Below, one piece after another: positions 1 to 12,332 of a stretch of 64,000 bases of DNA. The stretch's first letter is position 1, and every line of letters starts with the position of its first letter. Both the position numbers and the translations under genes were made by a program. The DNA lies in the NCBI RefSeq assembly GCF_954871325.1, contig NC_088776.1, positions 29,374,508 to 29,438,507 of the forward strand, written 5' to 3'. This stretch comes from Gordionus sp. m RMFG-2023. Lineage: Eukaryota; Nematomorpha; Gordioida; Chordodea; Parachordodidae. The notes beneath the pieces were generated by a model. It had not been told where the DNA came from. It was given only the letters and a program-made list of their open reading frames with translations, and did no database searches.

Positions 1-480
1 AATTTAATTATTTTTGTTTGAAATTATTCATTCTTTGTTTTGATTAGATATGACTTAATCTGGGGGGGGGAGGTAAAAAATTTATTTTGATATGGGCATC
101 AAATAAAAGGTAATTTAAATATTTTTTATAATCACTCATAGCGGGTTGGCAACAATAAATATCGATATGGGCATCAAATAAAAGAAAATTTAAATATCTT
201 TTGATTGAAGGTATTCATTCTTGGTCTTGGTCGGTAGGGGGTCTAGGGGTGAATAGAGTAGGGAGGGGGATAAAAAATATTTAAATAAAAGGTAATTAAA
301 ATATTATTTATTGTAATAATAATCTCTCAAAGTGGGTGGGTCTAGCCCCTGGGGGGATCAAGAATTTTCAACACAAAATAACAATAGGTACCAAATAAAA
401 GGTAATTAAAATATCTCTTGATTGTTATAATTATACTCTAAGTAGACATTCTATACCAAGCTCATCCTATAATGACAATG
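1..480 (-). repeat. AT-rich satellite-like repeat, motif ATATGGGCATCAAATAAAAG
   Basis: The segment ATATGGGCATCAAATAAAAG followed by GGTAATTTAAATAT recurs three to four times here at spacings of roughly 110-140 bp. It alternates with G-rich stretches (a G10 run near 62). The complementary form is found at 1340-1620, 5520-5860 and 56690-57060, so this is a dispersed, locally tandem repeat. No coding potential is seen. It probably lies in the intron upstream of the first ValRS exon visible in the window. Confidence 0.6.
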
Positions 481-879
481 AATTCATAATTTATTTTTTT
501 TCTGATGAAAATTAATGAATATTTACTAACTCTAGCCTACTAATTTTACTCTTCATTTTTATATATTTTTTATTTTAAATAAGATTTCACCATAATTTCT
601 AATCTGACTTGCACAAATTATATCTGCTTTATAACCATAATAGTACTAATGAACCTGAGGGTATAATGATTGCTCACAAAATAAGTAGGGGGAATTCCTA
701 CGAATCATTTAATATTAAATTATTTCATTGGGGATCACGTATTGATCCTAATAAATAAAAATGTAGATCAAATCTATACCCCAAAATATTGAAGTCAAAA
801 TTATCCAAATGGGGGCAAGAAACTATAGGTTGGATCTAATTTGGAAAAAATTGATTCCCCGTTTTAAAAAACGAACGTT

Positions 880-1045
880 TACAAATCAATAAAACCATTC
901 TTAATAAACTTATCTCCATAAAAGCAGATCAAGAAGTGCATCTTCTTATGGTAATTGGAAATTAATTTGAATTTCCAAAAAAGTTGCAACAATAAGAGAT
1001 GCCAATGTTATAAAAATGGCATTAATTATAGTGACAAAATGTCAC
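880..1045 (-). repeat. Arm of an inverted repeat pair with 5335-5500
   Basis: The stretch containing AAGAAGTGCATCTTCTTATG and the palindromic GTGACAAAATGTCAC is the approximate reverse complement of 5335-5500. Both arms are flanked on the far side by the satellite-like repeat, so they look like two oppositely oriented copies of one interspersed repeat. Ten exons of ValRS lie between them. Confidence 0.55.
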
Positions 1046-1049
1046 CTAA

Positions 1050-1250
1050 GGGTCCATTCCATGTCAAATGAGCAAAAAAATCAAGATTTTCGGCCGACCC
1101 CTTTCAATTTCGATAAAAAGTTGTAGACTGGATATATATGTTCCCATTAGATTATAAACAAAATTTTAGCGCATTAGCAACTATATTAGCTGAGATAATC
1201 GGGTTTAAAGGTCCAAAAGACGTCTTTTTTTGCTTTTTACTGATGTTAAA
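1050..1250 (+). repeat. Solo terminal repeat of the GGGCCATTCC family
   Basis: The sequence starts GGGTCCATTCCATGTCAAAT and continues with TTTCGGCCGACCCCTTTCAA. It matches the first about 75 bp of both ends of the long-inverted-repeat element at 21029-22921 (GGGCCATTCCACGTCAAATC, then CGGCCGACTCC). No second end is seen nearby, so this is a solo end or a strongly truncated copy. Confidence 0.6.
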
Positions 1251-1339
1251 TAATTAGTTTTTAATTTAAAACTAAATATGATCAAATATTGAATCTAATA
1301 TCAATAGCTAAGTTAATAATTGATAATTATGGTGAAAGC

Positions 1340-1630
1340 ATTAAAATAATATTTAAATTAGCTTTTATTTGATATCCATATCGAGATTTTATGTTGAAAA
1401 ATATTCCTGACCCCTCCTGGTCCTAGACCCGTCCACTTTGAGTGATTATTATTATTACAATAAAAAAATATTTTAATTACCTTTTATTTGATACCCATAT
1501 CAATATCTTTTATTTTTTCCCACTTACCCACCCCCACCCACCCCTTCACCAAGTTCTACCCATTAAGACCAGGAATAAATATTTTCAATTAAAAGATATT
1601 TAAATTAGCATATTTTGAAACTATTGATAT
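1340..1630 (+). repeat. Satellite-like repeat, + orientation
   Basis: This carries TTTTATTTGATACCCATATC, AATATTCCTGACCCCTCC and a CCACTTTGAGTGATTATT box, the reverse complement of the motifs at 1-480. It includes a C-rich CCCACCCACCCC stretch near 1530. Confidence 0.55.
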
Positions 1631-1760
1631 AATTTTTATTTTGTCTATATATTGAGGTCTAATTAACTTGCCGATTATTTTAAATCTTGTTAATAGTCTC
1701 TTCCATCACTTCGTTCATACTTTTTTAATTTTTAAATATCAATATACATTTTTGAGATAG

Positions 1761-4700
1761 TGGAAAAGTTAATGATGAAGACGAGATAGTAGTTGCGACG
1801 ACAAGATTAGAAACAATGCTAGGGGATACGGGCATCGCTGTTAATCCTCAGGATAAAAGATACTCTAAATATTTATCTCATAATGAATCACCTTATAAAT
1901 ATCAAGTTATTCATCCTTTCTCCAAAGATAGACTGATTCCTATCGTTTTCGATAAAGCTATTGATATTCATTTTGGAACTGGTTAAAAAAATACTAAATA
2001 TTTTTACACAATATATTTAAAGGGGCCGTTAAAATAACGCCCGCACATGATTTTGATGATTACGAAATTGGGCTAAGACACAATTTGGCAACTATCAATA
2101 TATTTACTGAAGATGGACGAATGAATGAACATTGTGGACCTTTTATTGTAAATTTATCAAATCAATTATCTTTATTTTTTTTAAATACCAAGGGTTTACA
2201 CAGATTTGAAGCTCGAATTTTGATAGAAAAACATTTGAATGATATGAATTTGTTCCGGGGGAAAAAGGAACACTCAATGCTTATTCCAATTTGCAGGTAT
2301 TATTTAAATTCCATTTGATATTCAATATTATATTATAAAATAAAAGTCGTTCTAAAGATATAATTGAACCAATGATCAAACCTCAATGGTATTTAAGCTG
2401 TAGTGAAATGGCTATAAATGCTAAACAAGTTTGAATATTTTTTAAACTATAATACAAAACTTTATTATGCAGGCTGTAGCAGAGAAGCGTTTAATATTGA
2501 TTCCTTCCTCGTACGATGTTACCTGGAACACTTGGATGAACAACATTAGGTAAATCCCTCATCGATTTGTCAATTATATTATAACTTTTTGGTAATGCAT
2601 AAGCATAAAGGTGCACTGTTATTTATTCGGATCGAAATTAGAGGAGGGTGCGGGCCTAATTTCTATTTATAGCCCGCCCATTCACGGTGGCAAAAAATAA
2701 GTCCTTACACGCTTGTTAAAATTTTTCTTAACTTATTTCTACTTTCACGCTTTTTGAATTTATAATTCTATCATGGTATTTTATTTTTTTAATTCAATGA
2801 CAAACAAAATAATCTTTATAATAAATCAAAATTTTTATTTGAAAAAAGAAGAATGTTCATATTATATGTTTATAATTGTGTTTGTCTTTCCTCTAATACG
2901 CTATTGGCTATAGAAATAATCCTTCACTGGAAGCCGCCGGGGCTTATAAAATTTTCTTGCTTCCAAAACTTTAAATTATTTTCTTCGTTATTTGCTTGAA
3001 CGATGAATCTTTTAAATTCATTCTTACATCTTTCGTGATAAGATGTCACCTCATCAGAATAATTTCAAAGTTCTCTAAATGTTTTATTTAGGATTTTAAG
3101 AAATTTTTTATCATGATATAAGCAAAGTTCTATCTCATTATCATATCTTGCTTAATGAAATGGCTTAACTTGCGGTTTGATGCAGATTACTTAAAATTTT
3201 GCACTACACCTTTTATACTTAAAGCTATTTCATGTAAGCAATAATCAAAAATATGGTGCATTATGTTATTTAATATATGGCATGAAAATGGTATTTATTC
3301 TTTCATCATCTTTGAATACATTCATTACATTTTAAACAGAATTTATAAGGCAATTGCATCAATTATCTTAGATTTGTAGGTAAATATGAGAAAATTTAAA
3401 CAATAGTAAAGATAAATTAAAACCACACATATTAAATTAAGTTGATTACCAAATCTCTATTGCTGAACGAGAGTTGAGAGACTAAATTATTTTTTATTCA
3501 ATTGAAGCTTTATAAGACGGGGAAAAAATGTTGTTTATAAAATCGTAATTTTTTGTTTTTAAAAATTATTCCTTTTCAAAAAGAATTAAATTTTAAAATA
3601 TATATTATAATTATAATATTGCAAATTTATATTTATAAAAAACATTTTAATAATTAAAATTTTCGCGATTCACGGTAAATTTATGTTCACGCCCAATTAC
3701 GCCCGACAAAAATTTTAAGAAGCCCGTAACGCCTAATAATTTTAAATTTATTCACACTCAAGCCATGACCCAACCGTCATACGTAATTTTACGGCCCGAA
3801 CCCACTTCTATATGGAATTGAATATTGTATTACACTAAAACCACAAACCTTACCGCCTCTAAAATATTGACCTCTAGTACCTCAGTTGCAAAGAATACTA
3901 ACCTTGATTTATCAAGATTTTTTTTAATTTTATTTTGCAGAGATTGGTGTATATCAAGGCAACTTTGGTGGGGACATCGTATTCCTGCTTATAAAATATC
4001 TCATACTTTTTCAAAAGAGGTAAAATGAAATTAAAATACTTTCTTATTTGATTTCCTTAAGGATGATGATGAAATATGGATTGCCGCTCGTAATGAAAAC
4101 GAAGCCTTAATTAAAGCTAAAAACATTTTAAAAACAGACGAATTAAATAACATTCGTTTAATTCAGGGTTTTATTGTTAAACGATTTGTTGTTTAATCAT
4201 ATTTATTTAGATGAAGATGTATTAGATACGTGGTTTTCATCAGCCTTGGTACCATTAGCCACATTGGGATGGCCAAATATTGTTTTTCTTTTCAAAATTA
4301 TATAAATAATTTTATTTTAAGGAAAACGATGAATTCCAACGTTACTTTCCAAATACCTTTTTAGAAACGGGTCACGACATTTTATTTTTTTGGGTAGCAA
4401 GAATGGTTTTTTTGTCTCAAAAGTTGACTGGTCTCTTACCATTTAGACAAGTTAATTTTCCATCACAATAGAATGTGTAAATAAACTCTGTTTCAGGTAT
4501 TTTTACACGCTATGATTAGAGACGCACATGGCAGAAAAATGAGTAAATCTTTAGGAAACATTATTGATCCCATTGACGTAATTAAGGGCATCACATTAAA
4601 AGTTATAAAAAGTTGTCTTGTTGAATTATAACAATTGATTAGGAGTTGAATGAAAAATTATTGATTGGAAATTTAGAAGAGACAGAATATGAAAAGGCTA

Positions 4701-7700
4701 AACAAGGTCAGAAAATAGATTTCCCAAATGGGATACCTCAATGTGGAACGGATGCTCTCAGATTTGCACTTTGTGCCTATACTAATCAAGGTAGATTTTA
4801 TACTTTGTCTTATTTTTTAAACTAAAACACTTCAAAACTTTTGGCTCCTAAAAATATAACATTGATTCTAGGAGGATATTAATTTCTAAAAAATAAGCAC
4901 TAATATCACTTTAGTTAAAAAATTTTTAATGGTCATATGGTGTGCAATATCTATTTTTTACTTTGAAGCGCTAATTTTAATTTATACGATATCTTTTTGG
5001 TTATGGCATATGTTACTGGGAAAACATGGATGCTCAGTAGGGTTAATATAATTTTTGTTATTAAAAAAAATATCACAATAGAGATCAAAGGTAGAACACA
5101 TGTCTTGTAGGATTAATGGATTAATATATAAATTTCTGGAGGCTATATTTGTAACCATCAAATAACAAATTTTAAATTATTCCAGTATAATTATTACACT
5201 TCTTTACAAGCAAATCATTCCTATTATTATATTTTTATTCAAGACATATAATCAACACATATTTTATTTGATTTGATAATTCAAATTTAAAATATAATTT
5301 TGAACAATTATTTATTATTTACACAAATAATATTTAAGTGACATTTTGTCACTATTATTATTGCCATTTTTAAAACATTGGTCTCTTATTGTGAAAATTG
5401 CAAATTGATTTACAATTACCATAAGAAGATGCACTTCTTGATGTTGTTATTATGGAGATGGTCTCATTAAGAATGGTTAAATTGTAATATTTTATTGCCA
5501 AGTCCTACACAACAAGATCAAGATTGAATACTTTCAGTCAAAAGATATTTAAATTAACTTTTATTTGGTACCAATATCGATATTTTATATTGAAAATATT
5601 CCTGACCCCTCTAGGGCCTAGACCAACCCACTTTGAGTGATTATTATTACAATAAAAAAAATTTTTTAATTAACTTTTATTTGATACCCATATCAATATA
5701 TTTTTTTACCACCTCTCCCCACCCTAATCCAAGTTCTACCCATCAAGACCAATATGGAATGCTTTCAGTAAAAGAAATTTAAATTCGCTTTTATTTGATA
5801 CCAATATCGATATTTTGTTTTGATAAAAAATATTCTACATATCTAGTTTCATAAGCCCCCCCCCCCAACCAAAAACTTTGACAATAAATAAATAACAATC
5901 AAAATTTAAAAAAAAGCAAAACGCGTTTTAAATTAAGATTCTTCTTTATCATGATTCTAATGTAATAATACCGTATAGTTCTTTATTCTTTAAAAAATTG
6001 AATTCTTTAATGGGATCCCTTTAAAACCCGTGATAATCCCGGATAGTTCTAATCCCTTTAAAAATTACGACATGTATATACCGGGTGGCTAAAAAAAATC
6101 GCATTTTGAAATCCTTATAACTATAAATTCAAAAAATGAGGATTTTATCCATATGTTCTTTAATAAAGTACAAACTTTCACAAAAATACAAGTAAGACAT
6201 TTGATGCCAAAAAATGGTATAATCACAAAATCTCAATTATATATCTTTTCTTTAATAATCGTTTACATAGTCTACTGAAAAATAATAATCAAAATATATA
6301 TAAACATATAAATAAATTAATTTTACTGTCACTTTATTACATAATTATAAAATAATAAGACATAAAATTTAAAAGGCAAAGGGTTAAAGATAAATCAAAT
6401 TAAAAAGAATACTATCCCAAAAATTGGAAAGTGGTATAATATTTACAAAATCTAATTATATATCTTTTCTTTAATAATCATTTATATAGTCTGTAATTAA
6501 ATAATATCGTAATAATTCTTCTAATTTGAATAATACATTTTTCCTTTTCATCTAAATATTATAACAAATATCTTAGGCAAAAATATTTTTAAAATTGATC
6601 TAAGTCTACTGGATTATTATGTGTAAAATAGGCTTATGTTTGTGAAGTTTGGCCCTTGATTTCTAAAGAAAAGTCAAGTTGGCCTTCGATCAGTGGAAAA
6701 AATTGTTAGCTGTTATACAAGAAAAAAGAGGACCGATCCAGCATGGATTTTGTTAATATTATGTTTTTTATAAAATAACATATTATTTATAAGAAATGGG
6801 CAGTATAAAAAACATTTGGTAGGTATATATTTTTTGACAAGAATTTCACTTACTTGGACAGTATTGAAAATAAATGGGCAGTTTAGTTAATTTAAATTTC
6901 TGGGAAGTTATTAATTAATTTGCAAGTTTTATTGACTTCTAAAAGTTATTAATCTTTTTGCAGTTGTGAAATTAAGCTATTGGAATAGTTTGTCTAAAAT
7001 GCAAATAAAAATAATTTATTTTCCGCAAATAGAATAAATATAATATACTAGCCGATAGCCCGTCAAGAATGACGGTTTGATGATGAACCAGAATAGTGAA
7101 ATATGAAAACTAGATTATCCATATTCATTCTTCCAAGATTTCTATAAATTTTTAGAGAAAAGGCCAAATATATTATGGAAAATATGGAATAAAAAAAATA
7201 TGATCAGTGAGTTATGATATTTATCAAATCCTTTAACAAATTTTCCACATTCAGACTCAATGTTTTTTGCCCCCTCACTTCGTATAAAATCTTCATTCAT
7301 CTCAAAGAATCATTTAAATGCTTTTAAAACCTTCCTAAATACTCTTTAAAAATACCTGCCATCATAAATTCTAATCAATTATGGGAGCAAACCTGATTAT
7401 CTCACAATTACGGTGGTATCCACCCCATTGCAATGGGCTATTTAGAAGATTATTAGCGAAAAAATTGCAATAGGTCAAAACCCAGGGTCTTGACTTATTA
7501 AGTATACGTATCAATTAGGATTTGGTTTTAAGAGAGAAGACAAAATAGCTTTACATGTCATTTGTTATATATCCAAAATTCCCCTCTAACATGGCTATTA
7601 TTAAAGTAGACTAAAAATGATTTCAATAGCAAATTTTGTGAACATTTCATAAATTGTTTTTATCCCAAATTTCCTTATTATTCAAAATTCCTAGAGACAT

Positions 7701-10700
7701 ACTGTAATATTAAAACTCCTTTATTCAGACTACATATTATAGATTCTGACGAAAGGACCCAGCAGGGGGCACACGTCCTCGTTTATTTTACCATGGTATT
7801 CCTTAAATCTATTGAATATAAATATTTGGTATCTTGATGGAACAATATGTGATGCTCTTCCTAAAATAATTGGTTTTCAATTTCTTGAAGCCAATTTTAA
7901 AAGACTCATTCTTAATAAGTCCAAATCCATAATCTATTTCCATGATAACAATATACAAAACCCTCATCTAGCAAGATTAAATTTTTTACTGAGCACATAA
8001 ATAATAAAAATTAGATACCATTATTGATGATTTTACTTTATCTAACTTTTTAAATCCTAACTCCTTCCGCTGTAAATTGATCTCTGAAAAATTAGATCTT
8101 GGTTATATTAGCGGTGCTGCCCGTATTTTGACTTCTGATGATACTATTTCCCCCATCAACACTTCTACTTTTCAAAAGCTCTCGAAAATCCACCGGTCCC
8201 CTTTTAACATTCATCCGCTAGACTCTTCTACTCCCTTTAACTGTGACGAAGTTCTTAAGTGCTTGAGGTTCTTTAAAAAAGGGACGACAGGTGGTTTAGA
8301 CGGGTTCAGACCTGTTTTTTTTGTTGATTTAATCAGATGCTTTGATAGTGGTTTTATTGAACCCTTACTAAAATCATTAACCGAACTTTATAATAATATC
8401 CTTGTACGCTAAGTTCCTCTTTGTATACGCCCTAATCTTTTTGGTGCACGCCTTGAAACTGGATGGTGGTATTAGACCCATAGCTATAAGGTCATTTTTT
8501 CATCGATTAGTCTTAGCTGCTCTCACAATTGCGGGAATATTCAGAATCAAGGTTCTTGTAGGCCTTTGCAATGCTATTCACTTTAGCCACTTTGTAAATG
8601 AAATATTTTATTTTTCTTCTCATTTTTGATAATTCTTTTTTTAAAAAATAATTTATAAATTTTCCGTTATATTTCTTCACTTCTCTATACCTTTTTTAAA
8701 CAATTCTTTCCTTTTTTCCATAATACATAACAATACTTTGACTCTTTATGATTTTTTCTCATAATATTGTTTTCTTTATCATATATTTCTAACTTTTTGA
8801 ATCTCCTTAAGCCGTTTTTAATCTTTATTTTTCTTCTCATTTTTGATAATTTTTTTTTGTAATTATTGTTAATTTTCACTTAATTTTTATTATCTAATGG
8901 GAGACAATTTTTTTTATTAGGATTTTATATATATCAAATTACTTGATTACAATTCCTGAATTAAATTAATCGTTTGATTATAATGTACCTTTTAATTTAA
9001 AATTAAATAAGTTAGAATAATACCAAACGATATGTAAATTAATAAAAAATATATAATCATTTTTAAATTCTTATTTTTAAAATTCTATTATCATCCATTG
9101 AGAAATAAAAATAAAGTGAAAAAGAATTATCAAAAATGAGAAGAAAAGATCAGAAAAATAAAGATTAAAAATGACTTAATGAAATTCAAAAAGTTAAAAA
9201 TGTATGTAAAAGATAGCAATATAATGAGAATAAATCATAAAAAGTCAAAATATTGTTATATGTTTGATGAAAAAAATGAAAGAATTGTTTAAAAAATGGA
9301 GTAGAGAATTGAAGAAAAATTACAGGGAAATTTATAAAAGGACAAAGGAATTATCAAAAATGGAAGAAAAATAAATTGCGAAAAGATATTAAAAATAAGG
9401 ATTAATAATGATTTGAAGAAATCGCAAAAAGTTAGAAGAAGGAATAAAAAAAAAAATTTAAGACAAATTCAAAAGAGAAAATATAAATATTTTAAAAAAT
9501 AACGATTTTCCTTATTTGATTGACACTTTTCCTTTTGGATTAGACCTTTTCCTTTTTTGATTAGACTTTTTTTTATATGGCTTTTCCTTTTTTGATTGAA
9601 AATTTTTCCTTCTTGATTGGGACTTTTCCTTTTTTGAATGGGAAACCCTGTAAGTGAAATTTTTGTTCATCAATAAAAAAATAATAATATGGGACTTTAT
9701 GTATAATTATTCTTTAAGGGGTATAACTTACTAATATAAGAAAAATATTCATTGTAAATATCGGTTCAGTATCGGTGCCGTTTGAAATCAAATCGGATCG
9801 GTGAAAAAATTGTGGATCAAATTAGACCTTTTTTTAAATTATGTACTATACCCAATTTATATTATGTTGTAACATTTTTTGGATAATAAGGACGCTTAAC
9901 TTGTTAAAGGTGACCTATTATGTTTTTTACAAATCTATTCCATTTATAAGATGATCCTGTCATTTTATTTATTGTATTTTGCTTATATTTAATAATTGTT
10001 TGATTAAAAAACAAGGGGAAAGTATAAATGACGATAACTATATTTTTTTTAATATTCTTTTCAGGAAAAACACCATAAAGTGTATTTTTTTATACTTATT
10101 ATTTTTCCACCTTTTGAAAAATATTACTCTTTTATGAGCCCAATATTTTTCTTTAATTAGACTCATATGTATTTTTAAAAACAATTTTCATCAAACAGAT
10201 CTTTTAAAAATATAGACTATCTAGGCTAGAATTTTTTTAAAAAATTTTTTTAACATGTTTTATCAAAACAAATAGTATCTGTGATTTGAACAAAACAATA
10301 AGTGAGTTTTATTTCATTTGTTTTCACAAAAATGCATTTAATTTATATTTTTTTAATTAAAATTTTTAGGTCAATAATCTCAGGCCTAAAATAAAAAATC
10401 GGGCAGCTTAGAACTAATGAGAATTTCGGGCTCGGGCTGTTAAAAATATTTACAAGGCTCTATTTAACCTTATTAATTTTTTATACAACTATTATACAAT
10501 TCAAAAATGGTTTGTAACATATTTTCTATTATAGAATTTAACTTGCAAATTACCTCTAATAAATATTATTATGAAATATAGGTAAGGACATAAATTTAGA
10601 TGTCAATAGAATTGTTGGATATCGACATTTTTGTAATAAAATTTGGAACGCAACAAAATTTGTATTGAACATTTTAAATTCACAGAGCCTAGAACTTGGC

Positions 10701-11934
10701 TGTCAAGATTTTCACAAAATGATGAATAATGAGGGACGTGAATTTCAGGATATGGATACCTGGATTCTACAAATGTTATCTGAATGTGTTGAAAAATGCG
10801 ATAAAGGTTTTAGGGAATATAATTTCCAGCTTGTTACCAATGCTCTCCACAATTATTGGCTATATCAATTTTGTGACATTTACATAGTACCTTTCTATAT
10901 TTTAATGGCTTTAATGAAATTAAATATTAAAAGGAATATGCTAAACCGTATTTGTATGATAAACTGATTCCAACTTTCGCTGTGACCACATATAAAGATG
11001 TTATTAAGAGAATTCTATTACATTGCTTGTATAATTTTCTAAAATTACTTCACCCATTTATGCCCTTTATAACTGAAGAGTTATATCAAAGAATCATTCC
11101 TCATATAAATTTTTTATATAAAGACCATGATATTAAACAATCTATATCTATATCGACTTATCCAAACATATTAAATGTAAAATATAAAATCTTTGATGTC
11201 TTTAACATTATTTCACAGTTCAATTATTGCAAAAACTTGCTATTAAATGAAACGATTGCTTTAATTATGAACACGATCAAAGGTATCCGGAATATTCGAC
11301 AGGAATATAATATTTTAAAAGCCGATTTAGAAGGTTAAGTTTTATACACTTGATTATTTTGATAAATAATATAAATTTGTGAAATATAGCTCATTAAATT
11401 TATATATAGTAAATATTTTATGCATGATGGATCATCCTGTCAATGACGCTAACACAATCATATGCCAAATTAAAAATTTAAAAAATTTTATTATATCATC
11501 AACTGCACCCTTAAAAGAATTAAATATAAAGAGTATATATGGAGATCATGAGCCTTATAAAAATTGCATCTATTTTACATCTCCCTTACCAAATTATAAT
11601 TTCAAGTGTATAACTTATATATCTTTAGAGGTAAATATGACATTATTTGCTATAAAATATATTATATACTTAGGGTCTCATCGATGTAGATAAAGAAAGA
11701 AATAGGTTAATGGCTAAACAAAGTAAATTATTGGAATCATTAGATCATTTGAAACGTATAACATCTGACCCTAACTATAATATTGACATTGTTGGGAGTC
11801 AAGTTATTCAAATAAATGAAAACAAGGTTTGTTTTAAAATTATCATATCACCTATATTTATTTTTTATTAGATGACATCATATAAAACTGAAATGCAGGA
11901 TATAGAAAAACTTTTATCTAATCTACATTATTAA
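1761..11934 (+). CDS. VARS: Valyl-tRNA synthetase (5' part missing)
   Basis: This enzyme charges tRNA-Val with valine. Exons: 1761-1981, 2023-2147, 2193-2296, 2347-2428, 2473-2549, 3941-4019, 4062-4167, 4211-4281, 4322-4450, 4497-4601, 4643-4790, 10582-10886, 10934-11333, 11410-11630, 11674-11826, 11872-11934 (stop TAA). All junctions are GT-AG and keep frame, giving about 795 codons. Landmarks in order: editing domain [14 protein letters not shown] and [76 protein letters not shown]; the class I signature KMSKS in [10 protein letters not shown] (about 4550); [20 protein letters not shown]; the anticodon-binding domain with [14 protein letters not shown]; and a C-terminal coiled coil from [12 protein letters not shown]. 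The HIGH motif is not in the window, so the gene starts upstream. Most introns are 40-76 bp; two are large (2550-3940 and 4791-10581) and hold repeats. No break is seen in the exons, so the gene looks functional. The acceptor at 11409 was chosen because the one at 11389 leads at once to a stop. Confidence 0.95.
2600..3830. repeat. Probable decayed mobile element in a ValRS intron
   Basis: The 1.39-kb intron 2550-3940 has GC-rich ends (GCGGGCCTAATTTC near 2650 and TACGGCCCGAACCCAC near 3790) around an AT-rich middle, in a gene whose other introns are mostly about 45 bp. On the minus strand, 3160-2930 reads mostly open and includes [20 protein letters not shown] then LKFWKQENF, with one stop. 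I do not recognise this protein. A decayed insertion is the likely cause of the intron growth. Confidence 0.35.
5335..5500 (+). repeat. Second arm of the inverted pair with 880-1045
   Basis: It contains GTGACATTTTGTCAC and CATAAGAAGATGCACTTCTT, the reverse complement of the block at 880-1045. Confidence 0.55.
5520..5860 (+). repeat. Satellite-like repeat, + orientation
   Basis: Three copies of TTTTATTTGATACCAATATC-type units occur at 5545-5580, 5662-5700 and 5776-5815, separated by the CCACTTTGAGTGATTATT box. A run of nine or more C ends the block near 5860. Confidence 0.55.
5900..6072 (-). repeat. Solo end of the TATGTCG foldback family
   Basis: CCCGGATAGTTCTAATCCCT followed by TTAAAAATTACGACATG matches the right end of the foldback at 26848-27574. 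The preceding AAACGCGTTTT and AAGATTCTTCTTTATCATGA match its inner arm. Confidence 0.55.
7745..8000 (+). pseudogene. LINE reverse transcriptase, palm fragment
   Basis: Conceptual translation gives ERTQQG near 7755 and, after a frame change, [19 protein letters not shown] (7815-7875). In one large group of animal non-LTR elements the palm reads GTQQGDPLGP then NVWYLDDGTI, so this is the catalytic palm with one Asp of the YLDD box lost. It lies upstream of the finger region at 8045-8630, the reverse of the normal order. It is therefore either a separate truncated copy or a rearranged one. It lies in the large ValRS intron. Confidence 0.6.
8045..8630 (+). pseudogene. LINE reverse transcriptase, N-terminal (finger) fragment
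   Basis: One open stretch (8077-8412) contains [20 protein letters not shown], then [18 protein letters not shown]. After a +1 shift, 8402-8530 gives [20 protein letters not shown]. These match the known order SSDDSIAP ... SSGGPDGLRP ... GGIRPIAVG of a common animal LINE reverse transcriptase. At least one frameshift is present and no start or palm follows, so this is a dead 5'/3'-truncated copy. Confidence 0.7.
8600..9480. repeat. AT-rich foldback (inverted repeat) element
   Basis: The 8600-8900 arm (for example CTCATTTTTGATAATTC and TTTTTTAAACAATTCTTTCC) is the near reverse complement of 9110-9370 (GAATTATCAAAAATGAG and GGAAAGAATTGTTTAAAAAA-like). A further direct copy of the right arm starts near 9355. 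The open frames read off it are Lys/Asn low-complexity and are not genes. Confidence 0.55.
9505..9640 (+). repeat. Minisatellite, unit about TTTTCCTTTTTTGATTGGAC
   Basis: Six imperfect direct copies of a roughly 20-25 bp pyrimidine-rich unit lie here, followed by GGGAAACCCTGTAAGTG. A similar ACAGGGTTTCCCATG box lies at 23128, so this end may belong to a dispersed element. Confidence 0.55.
9650..10581. other. End of the ValRS giant intron, no gene seen
   Basis: This is AT-rich sequence. A faint block of the GC-rich repeat type (TCGGGCTCGGGCTGTTAAAA) lies near 10430. The intron ends at the acceptor at 10581. Confidence 0.5.
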
Positions 11935-12095
11935 GATATTAATCAATTGTTAAAAATTTACAATATAAAAAGAATGTTAATTTTTGTATTATAAATGTAA
12001 ATCTTTTAGGGGAAAAAATTGGATAAACAAATTTAGCCTTAAACTGGGTAATGACAAATATCGAATTTACTCCACAAAATTTTTATTGTTTTAGT

Positions 12096-12286
12096 TAGTG
12101 TTGTTAAACTGCTCGTTTTGATTCATCTAGAATAATATTACACAAGCTGAAGATTTTGTTTGTAGAAGAAACAAAGGTTTGGATATCTATTAGCAAAATC
12201 TCGAGGCGTAGGCAATATTTTTCTGGCTAAATATTGAACTAGCCGTTTTTAAAAATCGGCTCAAAACGAGCAGTTTAACAACACTA
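12096..12286. mobile_element. Small hAT-type MITE, TIR TAGTGTTGTTAAACTGCTCG
   Basis: The ends TAGTGTTGTTAAACTGCTCG and CGAGCAGTTTAACAACACTA are perfect inverted repeats that extend further inward with mismatches. The flanks GTTTTAGT (12088-12095) and GTTTTAAT (12287-12294) form an 8-bp target duplication with one mismatch, as hAT elements make. It is 191 bp long with no coding capacity. Diverged relatives are at 39010-39260, 41260-41470 and 42252-42435. Confidence 0.75.
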
Positions 12287-12332
12287 GTTTTAATTAATAG
12301 ATAATTAAAAAAATTATGAATATTCAAAAAAT

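Larger units (their letters stand above)
4791..7740. other. ValRS giant intron, first half
   Basis: This is AT-rich sequence between the donor at 4791 and the LINE remnant at 7745. It holds the repeats listed separately (5335-5500, 5520-5860, 5900-6072). Between 6080 and 7740 I see no gene, only AT-rich text with a few GC-richer islands, such as one near 7050 with CCGATAGCCCGTCAAGAATG that may be the end of an unrecognised element. Confidence 0.5.

Noticed and set aside
8685-8879. Open frame on minus, rich in Lys and Asn
   Set aside because: It is read from the arm of an AT-rich foldback and is low-complexity; no family resemblance.
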